NCBI GenBank assembly: GCA_947170725.1
Contig: CAMVUM010000021.1
Coordinates: 1-55,368, forward strand
Reading direction: 5' to 3'
Origin: an uncultured Prevotella sp.
Lineage (GTDB): Bacteria > Bacteroidota > Bacteroidia > Bacteroidales > Bacteroidaceae
Length of the DNA: 55,368 nucleotides
The first letter of the stretch is position 1, and every line of letters begins with the position of its first letter. Below the pieces are notes generated by a model that searched no databases, was not told where the DNA came from, and worked only from the letters and a program-made list of their open reading frames with translations. The translations under genes and the position numbers were made by a program. Shown one piece after another: positions 27,832 through 36,515 of the stretch.

Positions 27832-28383
27832 TCACATCTTCCTGAAATATAGGCGTAGGACGTCCGTTGAGAGCTGCATCCTGGATGACGAAAGTTGCTC
27901 GACACGGAAGTTTTCTTCAAGCCTATTGATTCCGAAAACGTTCAGCGGCTCAACCGTTTCCATCTTTATGTCTCCCACCATACGGTCGTTGATGTACATT
28001 TCGTAAAGCCGCAGTCGGTCTCCCTCGTGACTGAAATGTGAGAGATAGCCGAAATATCCGCCATTGGAAGAATTTCCGCGGTCCACTATGTTGATAAGGT
28101 GACGTTGCACGGCCCAGAATCTCAGTTCCTCCGAGAGATCACAGACACCTCCTGTAGCCAGGGTGTCCACACGTTCCAGATGCCAGAAGCCGTCAAGGTC
28201 GCCATTGTCAGACATCTCCAATGTGCATGAAACGCTGCTGCCGGACATCACGCCCATTGCCACAACGGCACCAGCCAGCGAACATATTTTCTTTTTCAAA
28301 GAATGTCGGGTCTCCGTCAACGAGAGCATATCCGACTTCAACAACCCCCGGTTCCTTTCCGGCAAATGTATCTTCATCTTCAT
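27832..28383 (-). CDS. Lipocalin-like lipoprotein next to wzi
   Basis: The frame encodes 183 residues. A hydrophobic signal segment (AGAVVAMGVMSGSSVSC) ending in a lipobox-like Cys lies unusually far in (about residue 53), so the true start may be the ATG encoding MLSLTETRH at residue 19. The mature part contains DGFWHLERVDTL and ends LRLYFRKM, as in small lipocalin-like proteins of Bacteroidota. Its start overlaps the wzi stop by 4 bases and the sugar transferase lies 112 bases downstream, so it probably belongs to cell-surface assembly of the polysaccharide. The specific role is unknown. Confidence 0.65.
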   Translation of the reverse strand: MKMKIHLPERNRGLLKSDMLSLTETRHSLKKKICSLAGAVVAMGVMSGSSVSCTLEMSDNGDLDGFWHLERVDTLATGGVCDLSEELRFWAVQRHLINIVDRGNSSNGGYFGYLSHFSHEGDRLRLYEMYINDRMVGDIKMETVEPLNVFGINRLEENFRVEQLSSSRMQLSTDVLRLYFRKM

Positions 28384-29939
28384 AGCGAGAACATTCCTGA
28401 TTTTGATATTGTCAACTGAAAGCCGTAGTTGTTTCCGAGAATACGGCCGAAATCCATTGCATACGCTCCCTTGAGGCTCCAGCCGGCCAGCCGGCCGGCA
28501 TCAGGGAAAACATATCTAGCCTCAACCATAAAGCTGATGTTGTTCTTTTTCTTCGTGAAAGGCCTTTCGTATGTGCCCAATCCCTCCTGCCACGTTCCAA
28601 GCAGACGGTAACTCAGAGCTTCCGTGAAGTCACCGTCTACACCGAGATGAAAAGCCATGAAGCGGCTGTCGGCCACACGGATTTCCCCGTCATCGTTGTA
28701 GATTGGCGAACTGTATAGCGGGTTGCCTATCACCTGTCCCCAGTGCTGCCAGCCCGTGAATATGCTGTGATTATAAAAATTGTCGTTGCCGCTGGTGTGT
28801 TCGCTGATGGACTCCGTGTGGTCATGATAGACCGGTCCGCTCTGATATTTGGTATAAAGATACTCAAACACGATGTTTCTCAGCCAACGTCCCGTATACA
28901 TATTGATCTCCACGCCAAGCATCATGTCCTTGAAGTCATACAGCATATACTTGCGTTTCTTCTTAACGTTCCATTCCTCTCCTGATCCATAGCCGTCATA
29001 GTCGAGCTGGAACATGGCCGAATGGTCCTCAAAATACTTATCGGCATAGACGCTCATGCCCCACATATTTCCCTTGTAATTCAGACGTATGAGCCAGCTG
29101 CCGAGCTGATTGCCCTCAAAGTTCTGATATGTCGTCTCCGTCGCGTCGGCACCACCGGGCAACAGAGCCTGCCACATCGCTTTCAGTCCGGAACTGTTTT
29201 TGACCACTTCCATTTCTCCGTTGCCGACCGGACGGTATGCCGTTCCGCCGAATGTTGATGCCATTTCCAGACCCAACTCCACCGAGAACGGATAGAACCG
29301 ATAGTCGTTTCCTATTTTCAGATAGCCGGCCTTGCTGTGAAACATGACACCGTCGGCATATTTGCTCTTCCTGTCCGTGAACTCGTGCTGCCAGTTGTCG
29401 TCCGTCATGCGGCCGTAGGCAATATGACCTTTCAGGCTCAGCCACCCTCTTGTCAGAGGGACCTCCCAATAGTTGGGAAGGGCGAGTCGTGCCTGCGGTA
29501 TGGGGCGGGCATTGATACCGAACGTCTGGCCGCCGCTGGAAAGTCGGTTGTTCTTCAGTTCCATGGGCCATTCTTTGCTGCCAACGGTCAGCACACCATG
29601 AAGCCACCGCCCTTCTACGTATGCCTGCTGCACGACGGCATGGCTCGTGAAATGGTAGGCCGCGGCCACCTCCACCCCATAGCCGACACCCCAACGTCTC
29701 AGGGTGTCCGTTCCGAGCGGTCTCTCAACCGCCGCACACAGATATCCGTTCGCTTTTTCCAGCGAACTGAGACCGTGTTTGTTGGCATTGAGCCACAACG
29801 GGGTCTTGTCCGACGACAGAGTCGCCTGCATCTCCACGCCATAGTGCAAGTTCTCAAAAATCCCTATACTCTCGCCTTCCTGCGGGAAAGCCTCCAGGCC
29901 TGCCATCACGAAAGACATTATAACAAGAGTTCTTTTCAT
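28380..29939 (-). CDS. wzi: Capsule assembly outer-membrane protein (Wzi family)
   Basis: This 519-aa protein starts with a signal peptide (KRTLVIMSFVMAGLEAFPQ). Its many alternating strands are characteristic of a beta-barrel, with Wzi-family blocks FENLHYGVEMQATLSSDKTP, LWLNANKHGLSS, GGQTFGINARPIPQARLALP and a terminal GFQLTISKSGMFSL. Wzi proteins act as lectins that hold exported capsule on the outer membrane. The gene leads an operon with the lipoprotein and the initiating sugar transferase and is driven by a promoter with a 16-base A/T tract in its spacer. The symbol is by family; the specific gene name in this organism is not established. Confidence 0.85.
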   Translation of the reverse strand: MKRTLVIMSFVMAGLEAFPQEGESIGIFENLHYGVEMQATLSSDKTPLWLNANKHGLSSLEKANGYLCAAVERPLGTDTLRRWGVGYGVEVAAAYHFTSHAVVQQAYVEGRWLHGVLTVGSKEWPMELKNNRLSSGGQTFGINARPIPQARLALPNYWEVPLTRGWLSLKGHIAYGRMTDDNWQHEFTDRKSKYADGVMFHSKAGYLKIGNDYRFYPFSVELGLEMASTFGGTAYRPVGNGEMEVVKNSSGLKAMWQALLPGGADATETTYQNFEGNQLGSWLIRLNYKGNMWGMSVYADKYFEDHSAMFQLDYDGYGSGEEWNVKKKRKYMLYDFKDMMLGVEINMYTGRWLRNIVFEYLYTKYQSGPVYHDHTESISEHTSGNDNFYNHSIFTGWQHWGQVIGNPLYSSPIYNDDGEIRVADSRFMAFHLGVDGDFTEALSYRLLGTWQEGLGTYERPFTKKKNNISFMVEARYVFPDAGRLAGWSLKGAYAMDFGRILGNNYGFQLTISKSGMFSL

Positions 29940-30099
29940 TCTCTACATCTATTATTCGTATTTTTTATGAATAACACTTTTCTTTTATACAGCCATGTCC
30001 GCATCTGATGCAGTCTGACGGCTTTCGAATCCACCATGGTGCATCCTTATTGTGACAATAAGCTGCTTACGTTTCCTGAAGTGAACTGTCACTATGCTG

Positions 30100-30136
30100 C
30101 AAAGGTACGTAAAAAAAAAAAAAAAAGCGGTCGCAA
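30100..30136 (-). promoter_or_regulatory. Promoter of the wzi operon with a 16-base homopolymer in the spacer
   Basis: On the minus strand TACCTTTG (30107-30100) is an exact -7 box. Upstream, a run of sixteen T (plus strand A, 30111-30126) separates it from the nearest TTG (30136-30134), giving a 26-base spacer against the usual 19-21. Homopolymers of this length are prone to slippage, so the spacing could vary between cells. The leader to the ATG at 29939 is about 155 bases. Confidence 0.55.
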
Positions 30137-30190
30137 TGTGATGAAAAAGCATAAAATAGGGATTTTCCCCGCTCCGTTTAGGGAATATCC

Positions 30191-30222
30191 TTTGCCGGTG
30201 ACGTTTTTTTGATGTTACTTTG
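30191..30222 (+). promoter_or_regulatory. Promoter of the serine-rich protein gene
   Basis: TTTG (30191-30194), 20 bases, then TTACTTTG (30215-30222), one mismatch from TAnnTTTG. The leader to the ATG at 30314 is about 85 bases. It diverges from the wzi-operon promoter 85 bases away. Confidence 0.5.
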
Positions 30223-30313
30223 CAGCAGAAGAAAGACCTTCCGCCGCCACAGCCGCTGATGGTCTGAAAGAGAAAAATAACTGAAATTGAACAATCATAA
30301 AACCAATGAGATT

Positions 30314-31393
30314 ATGAAACGGACGATTATGACAATAGTGGCAATACTGACGATAGCAGTATCAGCCGGAGCAATGAGCTATGAGCAGGCACGTCGCGAA
30401 GCCCTCTTCCTGACGGACAAGATGGCCTACGAACTCAACCTCGACGACAGACAGTATGACGCCGCCTACGAGATAAACCTCGACTATCTCATGGGAGTCA
30501 CCAGCCGCAACGACGTTTACGGAACATACTGGTCACGCCGCAATCTTGATCTGAGCTACGTCCTCCTGGACTGGCAGTGGAACGCTTTCTGCGCAGCCAC
30601 ATATTTCTACCGTCCGCTCTACTGGAGCGCCGGCTACTGGCATTTCGGAATCTACGCACGCTATCCGCGACGCGACTACTTCTATTTCGGCCGTCCTACC
30701 GTCTACCTGTCCTATCGCGGTGGTCACAGCTGGCGGAGCAACGGAGGCCGCAGCTATTATAAGAGCCGCCACGACATCCGACCGAAAGCCAACCGCCATC
30801 ATGGCCTGCGCGACCGCTGGAACAGCGGTGACACGAAGCGCAAAAACGGTAACAGCTTCAACAGTTCAACCCGTGTGACCGTCAACAACAACGACCGTCC
30901 CAACACCTCTGCACGACCCAACACTGGCAGCAGCAAGACAGGTGGCTCGTTCAGCGGACTCCGTTCGTCAGAAACAACCACACGCAAATCCGCCAGCCCG
31001 TCTTCGGGTTCTGGAAGCAGAACAGGAGGCTCGTTCGGAACGTCGCGCACAACAGGCCATAACATAAATATCGGGACATCGTCCGTCAGAACTGCAACCA
31101 ACGCCGGAACACGCTTCTCTACAGCATCGCCGGTCGAAAAGTCGTCAACCGTCAAAAGTTCTTCCAGCGTCCGAAACACCAGCATACGGCCGTCCACATC
31201 GTCCCTCCGCACCAGCGGAGCGACTGTCAAAAGCAACAGTTCCTCCATGCGCAGCAGTGGCATGTCATCCATGCGCAGCAGCAAAACATCGTCGGTGAAA
31301 AGCGCCGGAAGCTCTCCGCGGACACCATCTTCCCACCATACGTCTTCCGGCAGCGGAGCCAAGACGTCGGGCAGCTTCGGCGGCCACAGATAA
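30314..31393 (+). CDS. Secreted serine/arginine-rich protein, function unknown
   Basis: The ATG at 30314 gives 359 residues with a signal peptide (KRTIMTIVAILTIAVSAGAM). An N-terminal folded part (about 20-165) is rich in Tyr, Trp, Arg and Asp (NLDDRQYDAAYEINLDYLMG, YWSAGYWHFGIYARYPRRDY). The rest is a basic low-complexity tail of Ser, Thr, Gly and Arg repeats (SSSMRSSGMSSMRSSKTSS). Hydrophobic runs after the signal are absent, so it is probably periplasmic or surface-exposed. Similar Tyr/Trp-rich proteins with disordered tails occur in Prevotella and Bacteroides without a known role. High GC and absence of stops across the repeat tail support it as real. Confidence 0.7.
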   Translation: MKRTIMTIVAILTIAVSAGAMSYEQARREALFLTDKMAYELNLDDRQYDAAYEINLDYLMGVTSRNDVYGTYWSRRNLDLSYVLLDWQWNAFCAATYFYRPLYWSAGYWHFGIYARYPRRDYFYFGRPTVYLSYRGGHSWRSNGGRSYYKSRHDIRPKANRHHGLRDRWNSGDTKRKNGNSFNSSTRVTVNNNDRPNTSARPNTGSSKTGGSFSGLRSSETTTRKSASPSSGSGSRTGGSFGTSRTTGHNINIGTSSVRTATNAGTRFSTASPVEKSSTVKSSSSVRNTSIRPSTSSLRTSGATVKSNSSSMRSSGMSSMRSSKTSSVKSAGSSPRTPSSHHTSSGSGAKTSGSFGGHR

Positions 31394-31404
31394 GCCCTGA
31401 CTCT

Positions 31405-31914
31405 TCAAGAAAGTTCGAGAACCCTGACTTCAGCGTTGTCCATGCGCGGAATGCGGTTCATCGGAAGATTGTGGAAGACAGCCTGAACGGCTTTGTTTAT
31501 TATACCGTGACCCACGGCCAGCACACGCTGACCGTGGTGTTTTGTTTTTATATAGTCAAGAAACTCAGCCGCCCGCTCCATCATCTGATCCAGCGTCTCT
31601 ATATCGTCCGGCCAAGGTTCTTTTTTCAGGTCGGGAATGAACCGGCCCGTGAATCCTCCCCAGTCGCGCTCGCGCAACAACGGTGTGGTCTCGACCGTCA
31701 TGCCACGGCTACCGGCCACAGCCGCTGCCGTATCTACAGCACGCTTCAGGTCGCTTGCCACTATGGCATCCAACCTTTCTTCCGACATCGAATCCGCCAG
31801 TATGCGCGCCTGCTCAACGCCTCTGTCTGTCAGCCGTCCCTGTGTCTGCCCCTGCATGATCTGCGCCACATTATCTTCTGTCTCACCGTGGCGCACGAGA
31901 AATAACGTCGTCAT
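31405..31914 (-). CDS. Histidine phosphatase family protein (phosphoglycerate mutase-like)
   Basis: The ATG at 31914 gives 169 residues with the phosphohistidine motif LVRHGETEDN at the start, a second arginine in ASDLKRAVDT, the acidic RERDWGGFTG and the C-terminal AVGHGIINKAVQ with the second catalytic His. This is the branch of cofactor-independent small-molecule phosphatases rather than glycolytic mutase (which is about 250 aa). The substrate is unknown. It converges on the serine-rich gene with 11 bases between stops. Confidence 0.9.
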   Translation of the reverse strand: MTTLFLVRHGETEDNVAQIMQGQTQGRLTDRGVEQARILADSMSEERLDAIVASDLKRAVDTAAAVAGSRGMTVETTPLLRERDWGGFTGRFIPDLKKEPWPDDIETLDQMMERAAEFLDYIKTKHHGQRVLAVGHGIINKAVQAVFHNLPMNRIPRMDNAEVRVLELS

Positions 31915-31933
31915 AAGCAATGTTTTTATTATG

Positions 31934-31941
31934 CAAAAGTA
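31934..31941 (-). promoter_or_regulatory. Promoter -7 box of the histidine phosphatase gene
   Basis: CAAAAGTA on the plus strand reads TACTTTTG on the minus strand, an exact TAnnTTTG match about 20 bases ahead of the ATG at 31914. It is divergent from the DUF308 promoter next to it. Confidence 0.5.
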
Positions 31942-31950
31942 CTAAAAAGA

Positions 31951-31982
31951 TTTCTCACTTACAGCCATATTCATTATTTTTG
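31951..31982 (+). promoter_or_regulatory. Promoter of the DUF308 gene
   Basis: TTTC (31951-31954), 20 bases, then TATTTTTG (31975-31982), followed by C. This is close to the Bacteroidota consensus. The leader to ATG 32015 is about 25 bases. Confidence 0.6.
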
Positions 31983-32014
31983 CAACACATACAATCAAAC
32001 AACATTTACATATT

Positions 32015-32662
32015 ATGAAAGTATTACAGAGTTCTATCTTCCGAGCCGCATGCTCCGTCATCGTCGGAGCGATGCTCATCAAATACCCGGCCGACACGGC
32101 CACATGGCTCGTAATTGCCATGGGGGTATTGTTCCTGTTGTCAGGTGTCATTTCGTGTGCTGTCTACATCAGCGCCCGACGCAAGAACGACGGCATAACC
32201 GTACTTGACACCAACGGCAAGATTATTTCCAGCGGTGCCCCGCCATTCCCTATAGTCGGCGTCGGCAGCATTATCCTCGGATTCCTGCTGGCCCTGCGCC
32301 CCAATTTCGTCATGGGCGCAATGGGATATATTTTCGGAGCCATACTCATTCTCGGTGCCATCAATCAGATTGTCAGCCTGATTTCGGCCGGACGCGTGCG
32401 CCGCATTCCGGTGGTTTTCTGGATATGTCCGGTCGTTATTCTCTTAGTGGGCCTGATTGCCGTCATAAACCCTATCTGGATTGCCAGCGCCCCGCTCGTG
32501 ATTCTCGGATGGTGTCTGCTGCTCTATGGCGTGACCGAGGTCATCAACGCTTTGAAAATCAACGCTGACCGCCGACGCTTCGAGCAACTCATGAAACAGG
32601 CTTCCATCAGCAATGCCTCCAACCCCGGAGACAACGAATATAACGACGGGAAAGAGGAGTGA
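32015..32662 (+). CDS. DUF308 (HdeD-like) inner-membrane protein
   Basis: This 215-aa protein has six hydrophobic segments in three pairs, including AACSVIVGAMLIKYPADTAT, WLVIAMGVLFLLSGVISCAV, GSIILGFLLALRPNFVMGAM and IAVINPIWIASAPLVILGWC. Repeated glycine and proline turns in this layout define DUF308/HdeD. The C-terminus is charged and cytoplasmic (EQLMKQASISN). HdeD proteins are linked to acid resistance in enterobacteria; the role in Bacteroidota is unknown. It has its own promoter and appears monocistronic. Confidence 0.85.
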   Translation: MKVLQSSIFRAACSVIVGAMLIKYPADTATWLVIAMGVLFLLSGVISCAVYISARRKNDGITVLDTNGKIISSGAPPFPIVGVGSIILGFLLALRPNFVMGAMGYIFGAILILGAINQIVSLISAGRVRRIPVVFWICPVVILLVGLIAVINPIWIASAPLVILGWCLLLYGVTEVINALKINADRRRFEQLMKQASISNASNPGDNEYNDGKEE

Positions 32663-32887
32663 GACACACTCACCGCCTGTAACGGTTTCGTCTGTTGTGG
32701 CATTATCCTGGGTTTGTCTGCATGTCGGTTTGTTGACATTCAACGCTTATTCGGTGAAGAAAACAGGATTGCCCCCTGCTGACAGAGTGTTTAAAATTGA
32801 ATATAAATGTGTGACCTTTAACGGTTGCGCTCACTGCCTCATCCAGTTATTATATTCAGAATTGAATTTGAATATGTCCCATTCACA

Positions 32888-32947
32888 GTTACGCCCCTGA
32901 AAGGCATTGCGCTCGCGCAGCCTCTCAGGGGCGTAACCGTCCCAGAC
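32888..32947. repeat. 60-base near-perfect hairpin between DUF308 and the C10 protease
   Basis: GTTACGCCCCTGA (32888-32900) and TCAGGGGCGTAAC (32935-32947) pair perfectly over 13 bp, and the interior continues pairing (AGGC, TTGCGC and inverse copies) to a tiny loop near the centre. The stem totals about 24 bp and is GC-rich. No T run follows on either strand, so it is not a standard terminator, although it lies between two convergent genes. The remainder of 32663-32984 contains no gene I can support. Confidence 0.7.
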
Positions 32948-32984
32948 TCCTTAGCGGAATATCACTTCAAATTCCGGATAATCA

Positions 32985-35021
32985 TCATTTCTTCACAACC
33001 TTCTTTCCGCCTACGACATATATTCCGGCCGGCAGCGTTGAGAGAGCTTCCGACGCAGGAACTCCGCGGCGCAACAGCGTGCCCGCCATGCTGTAGACAT
33101 CAACCTTGTCGGCAGACTGTCTGTTGGCAGAAACCATCGTCCCGGATATGCCCGACGGTTCAACAACCTTGAAGACAATGGCATTGGATGCATTAGGCGA
33201 AAGTATTTCATTTGTGGTATTGTCCGTAAGCACCAGACTATATTCATTGCCGGCGGTCAGGCTCTTGGACAAGTCGCCGCGCATGACGAATTCTCCCGTC
33301 TCACCGGCGTTCATCGAGATATTGGTCATGAGATAGTCCAATATGGAGTTATTATTCAGATTCATCACATATCCGACAATCTGCCCGTCGGTCACTTTCG
33401 ATACCGATGAGAGGCTGAAATGCACTTCAACGTTGTCAGCCGTCGTTGTGTTGTCGCCATTACTTCCCACGTATGTATCGCCTACGAGCATCAACGACGG
33501 TCTGTTGCCGGTCACCGTGATACGCGGAATCGTCATGCCTATCGGCAAGCGCACCCGCTGCCATCCATCCGTAGAATAGGGAGCACGATATACGGGAATA
33601 ACCTCATATTCGCCGTTGACCGGCACACAGTCGGCCACAAACGGCAGGCCGCTCCAGCCGTGAGCCGTTTCGAGTGATGCCATCGTTACACGCGTATAGT
33701 ATTCCTCACCCGTGGATGTACTTCTGAACATCACACCCATATCCACATCCACCGTCAGCGCCGAATAGCTGAAGATTCCACCTACGAGGTAAATCGTTTC
33801 GTCACGCGTTACCGAACCGTAATTATACGCCAACGAATAGCCGTCGGGACAAGCCATGACAATGGCCGGCTTGGAATTTTCACGGGCCTTCTCCACACCC
33901 AAGATACATCCCTGACTCTCGGTGAAGCCATAGCCCACGGTGCCGCCACCTGTTCCTGTTCCTTCCGGATTGAGCGCACCGGCGCCGGTGATGAGGAAAC
34001 TGCCGTCATAAACTCCTTCCCATCCCCAGTTGAAGTGATAGAATCCGTCGCCGCTATATCCGTCGCAGACAAATGCATGGCCTTCGTTTTTTACTGTCAA
34101 GCCGGAATAAAAGACCGGACGGCCCGCGGCCAGCTCTTCGTAGACCATATCCTCCCATTCGCTGTCTGTATAGAAAGCACGCTCCTCATAACGGATTCCT
34201 GCATCATAGCCGAAATAGTTTATCAAAGCTCCGCCGACATAAATGCTGGATGCCCCCGAAGCACTCGGACTGTAGTTCATGTTGACACTGACGCCACAGT
34301 GATACATCAGCTTGGCAACGGCATTTTTCTGGGAAGATGTAGAGAATATGGTGTATCTGTTGACCATCTTGTCCCATTCATATTCAGTCGAACCGAAATC
34401 CACGCTAAGCGTTATGCCGCTGGGTGCCCGGTAGCTGTGGGAGCCTGTTCCCACCTTCGGCCAACGGTGACAATTCATAATCTGAGCCATGGCCGTAGCA
34501 ACACATCCTGTGACGGAATGGGTGCCGGAAACCATCGGACATTCTTTATTATAAGGATCACCCTGTCCCCACTGCGTGGAAAGCAGATGTGAAATCAGCG
34601 GACGTTCCTCTGACGCCTCACGCCGGATGGGTTTTCCCGTGCGCACGGCATCGGTAATGTTCGTCTCATATTGGCTAAGCCACCATTTCATGGCCTCAGG
34701 AGCGCGGTCGTAGTCGAATTTTCCGCTGTCAACATGGCCGAGAACGGCCGGAGCGAGGTCGTCGGCACTGACAATGAGGAAGCCCCCTCCATCGGTCTCG
34801 TTGTTATTGAAAACATAGTAGCAGTTAACTCCGTCACGGACGCCAGTGTAAGCCAGCTTCAAGTCCCCGTCGGAAAGCGACGGCATCCTGAAGCGGAGAC
34901 TGCCACCGGCCGAACGGACACCGGCAAGCGCCTCTTTCGGTGTGAGTTGTCGCGCCACGGCTTCCGTGGCACAGATAGCGGCCGCGAGTACGGCGGCCGA
35001 AAAAACTATCAGTCTTTTCAT
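32985..35021 (-). CDS. Secreted C10 (streptopain-like) cysteine protease with C-terminal sorting tail
   Basis: The ATG at 35021 gives 678 residues with a signal peptide (KRLIVFSAAVLAAAICATEA). A Spi-type propeptide follows (GGGFLIVSADDLAPAVLG). The catalytic domain has Cys173 in SVTGCVATAMAQIMN and His316 in GHAFVCDGYSGDGFYHFNWG, with the NWGWEG motif close behind. The region after about residue 400 is beta-rich. The final 50 residues (VDVYSMAGTLLRRGVPAS, LPAGIYVVGGKKVVKK) resemble a type IX secretion sorting domain. C10 proteases are related to streptopain, PrtT and interpain. It is expected at the cell surface, degrading host or dietary protein. Confidence 0.92.
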   Translation of the reverse strand: MKRLIVFSAAVLAAAICATEAVARQLTPKEALAGVRSAGGSLRFRMPSLSDGDLKLAYTGVRDGVNCYYVFNNNETDGGGFLIVSADDLAPAVLGHVDSGKFDYDRAPEAMKWWLSQYETNITDAVRTGKPIRREASEERPLISHLLSTQWGQGDPYNKECPMVSGTHSVTGCVATAMAQIMNCHRWPKVGTGSHSYRAPSGITLSVDFGSTEYEWDKMVNRYTIFSTSSQKNAVAKLMYHCGVSVNMNYSPSASGASSIYVGGALINYFGYDAGIRYEERAFYTDSEWEDMVYEELAAGRPVFYSGLTVKNEGHAFVCDGYSGDGFYHFNWGWEGVYDGSFLITGAGALNPEGTGTGGGTVGYGFTESQGCILGVEKARENSKPAIVMACPDGYSLAYNYGSVTRDETIYLVGGIFSYSALTVDVDMGVMFRSTSTGEEYYTRVTMASLETAHGWSGLPFVADCVPVNGEYEVIPVYRAPYSTDGWQRVRLPIGMTIPRITVTGNRPSLMLVGDTYVGSNGDNTTTADNVEVHFSLSSVSKVTDGQIVGYVMNLNNNSILDYLMTNISMNAGETGEFVMRGDLSKSLTAGNEYSLVLTDNTTNEILSPNASNAIVFKVVEPSGISGTMVSANRQSADKVDVYSMAGTLLRRGVPASEALSTLPAGIYVVGGKKVVKK

Positions 35022-35151
35022 AATAAATCTTATACTATAAAGTAATTCTTTGATACTTTGAGTTCTACTGAAAAGCATTACGGATGGCTCACATGTTTTT
35101 TTTCTGCATGAACCTCATCCATAACTCTAATTATCAGCAATTGATTCCGTT

Positions 35152-35775
35152 CTAATCCCGGCGCACCTTCGTCACTATGCCCTCGATGTATGCCTTCAGG
35201 ATGTTTATTCCGGTATTGTTCTCTCCTCCGAGCGGCACGATGAGGTCGGCATACTTCTTCGTCGGTTCAATGAACTGCTCGTGCATGGGCTTGAGCACTT
35301 TCAGATAGCGGTCAATAACCATGTCGACGGTGCGTCCGCGCTCGATGACGTCACGCTGGATGTTGCGTATCAGACGCTCGTCGGAGTCGGTATCTACAAA
35401 TATCTTCAGGTCCATCATCTCGCGCAGCCGCTTGTTGAGCAGCGTCATGATGCCTTCGATGATGATTACGGGCTTTGGTTCTACATGTATTGTCTCCGAC
35501 TCGCGGTTGCATTTCAGGTATGAATAAGTGGGCTGCTCAACGGCTTCACCGGCCTTAAGCATCTTGATGTGTTCCGTGAGCAGTTTCCAGTCGAAAGCGT
35601 CCGGATGGTCGAAGTTGATGGCGTGCCGCTCCTCGTCGGTCATCCCTGTCGTATCGTTGTAGTACGAGTCAAGCGGTACCACAGCCACATAATGAGGCGG
35701 AAGCGCCTCGGCTATTCTTTTCACAACGGTGGTCTTTCCTGAACCAGTGCCACCGGCTATTCCTATTATTGTCAT
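35152..35775 (-). CDS. udk: Uridine kinase
   Basis: The ATG at 35775 gives 207 residues beginning MTIIGIAGGTGSGKTTVVKR, with the P-loop at about 8-16. DSYYND, the INFDHPDAFDW block and PTYSYLKCNR are all characteristic of uridine/cytidine kinases. It phosphorylates uridine and cytidine to UMP and CMP in pyrimidine salvage. It follows the DNA glycosylase gene by 38 bases on the same strand and lies close to a cluster of secreted nucleases, which would supply nucleosides. An in-frame ATG 57 bases upstream overlaps the glycosylase gene and is less likely. Confidence 0.93.
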   Translation of the reverse strand: MTIIGIAGGTGSGKTTVVKRIAEALPPHYVAVVPLDSYYNDTTGMTDEERHAINFDHPDAFDWKLLTEHIKMLKAGEAVEQPTYSYLKCNRESETIHVEPKPVIIIEGIMTLLNKRLREMMDLKIFVDTDSDERLIRNIQRDVIERGRTVDMVIDRYLKVLKPMHEQFIEPTKKYADLIVPLGGENNTGINILKAYIEGIVTKVRRD

Positions 35776-35813
35776 AATCGAAAATATATTTATGTATTTA
35801 TTAATTTCTGATT

Positions 35814-36386
35814 TCACTTCATGCCCAACCAAGAAAAAACTTCGTCATAGAAACCGGCCTTGCGTTCGGGACGCATCGGATAAGCACGCGACGAACTGGG
35901 CATACGGTAGAGACGCACCTGACGGCCGTCAAAACAGAACTCCGAATACTTACCGACACGAGGTTCGGCTATAGCGTAATGACGGCAGAAAACCGTGGTT
36001 GCCAACTGGCCGGCGGTTATGACTGCACGACACTGCGGAAGGCTGCGCAACATTCCGTCCAAATCCGATTCTTCGACAATCTCAAGGTCTTTGTCCGATG
36101 CCGTGTTCTTTGTCCGGCGCACACGCAGGGCCGTGTCGAAGAGGGCAATTCCCTTATCGTCAAGAAACGGGATGATGGCGTCAAGGTCGAAACGCTTTTC
36201 CTCCTCCAGAAGGAAATGGGTCTTATCGTCGAAAAAGCATATTCCGAAAATGCGCCACATGTCGTTCTGATAGTTTGGATAATAGAACGGCATGCACCAG
36301 CGTTTTTCTGACGGAGGAAAAGTACCGAGCATCAGCAGACGGGCCGATGGCGGAAGAAACGGAGTGAAAGGATGGGTCTCTATCAT
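35814..36386 (-). CDS. Uracil-DNA glycosylase superfamily protein (deoxyinosine glycosylase-like)
   Basis: This 190-aa protein has the superfamily's N-terminal motif LLMLGTFPPSEKRWCMPFYY followed by NDMWRIFG, an internal GIALFDTALRVRRTKNTASD and a C-terminal RMPSSSRAYPM in the position of motif B. This is the pattern of family 6 (hypoxanthine) and related glycosylases, which remove deaminated bases from DNA. The exact base specificity cannot be read. It is first in a probable two-gene unit with uridine kinase. Confidence 0.8.
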   Translation of the reverse strand: MIETHPFTPFLPPSARLLMLGTFPPSEKRWCMPFYYPNYQNDMWRIFGICFFDDKTHFLLEEEKRFDLDAIIPFLDDKGIALFDTALRVRRTKNTASDKDLEIVEESDLDGMLRSLPQCRAVITAGQLATTVFCRHYAIAEPRVGKYSEFCFDGRQVRLYRMPSSSRAYPMRPERKAGFYDEVFSWLGMK

Positions 36387-36457
36387 TGATTAAGTTTGGG
36401 AATACGGATTCTTTAAAGTTACGGGACTATTGGAGAAGGACACTGAGCAAAGACGAA

Positions 36458-36515
36458 AACGCGAAGACACAAAGGCCGTTATCTGTCTACAGACATCTCT
36501 CTGTGGCTTCGCGTT
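36458..36515. repeat. Inverted repeat in the gap between the glycosylase and EEP genes
   Basis: AACGCGAAGACACA (36458-36471) and TGTGGCTTCGCGTT (36502-36515) pair with one mismatch around a 30-base loop. It sits in a 307-base gap (36387-36693) with no gene. No T run follows. It may be a dispersed palindromic repeat or the end signal of a transcript entering from the left. Confidence 0.5.

Noticed and set aside
34035..34592. Plus-strand frame opposite the C10 protease
   Set aside because: It is a shadow of the catalytic domain region with no recognisable motif; the protease frame explains the sequence.
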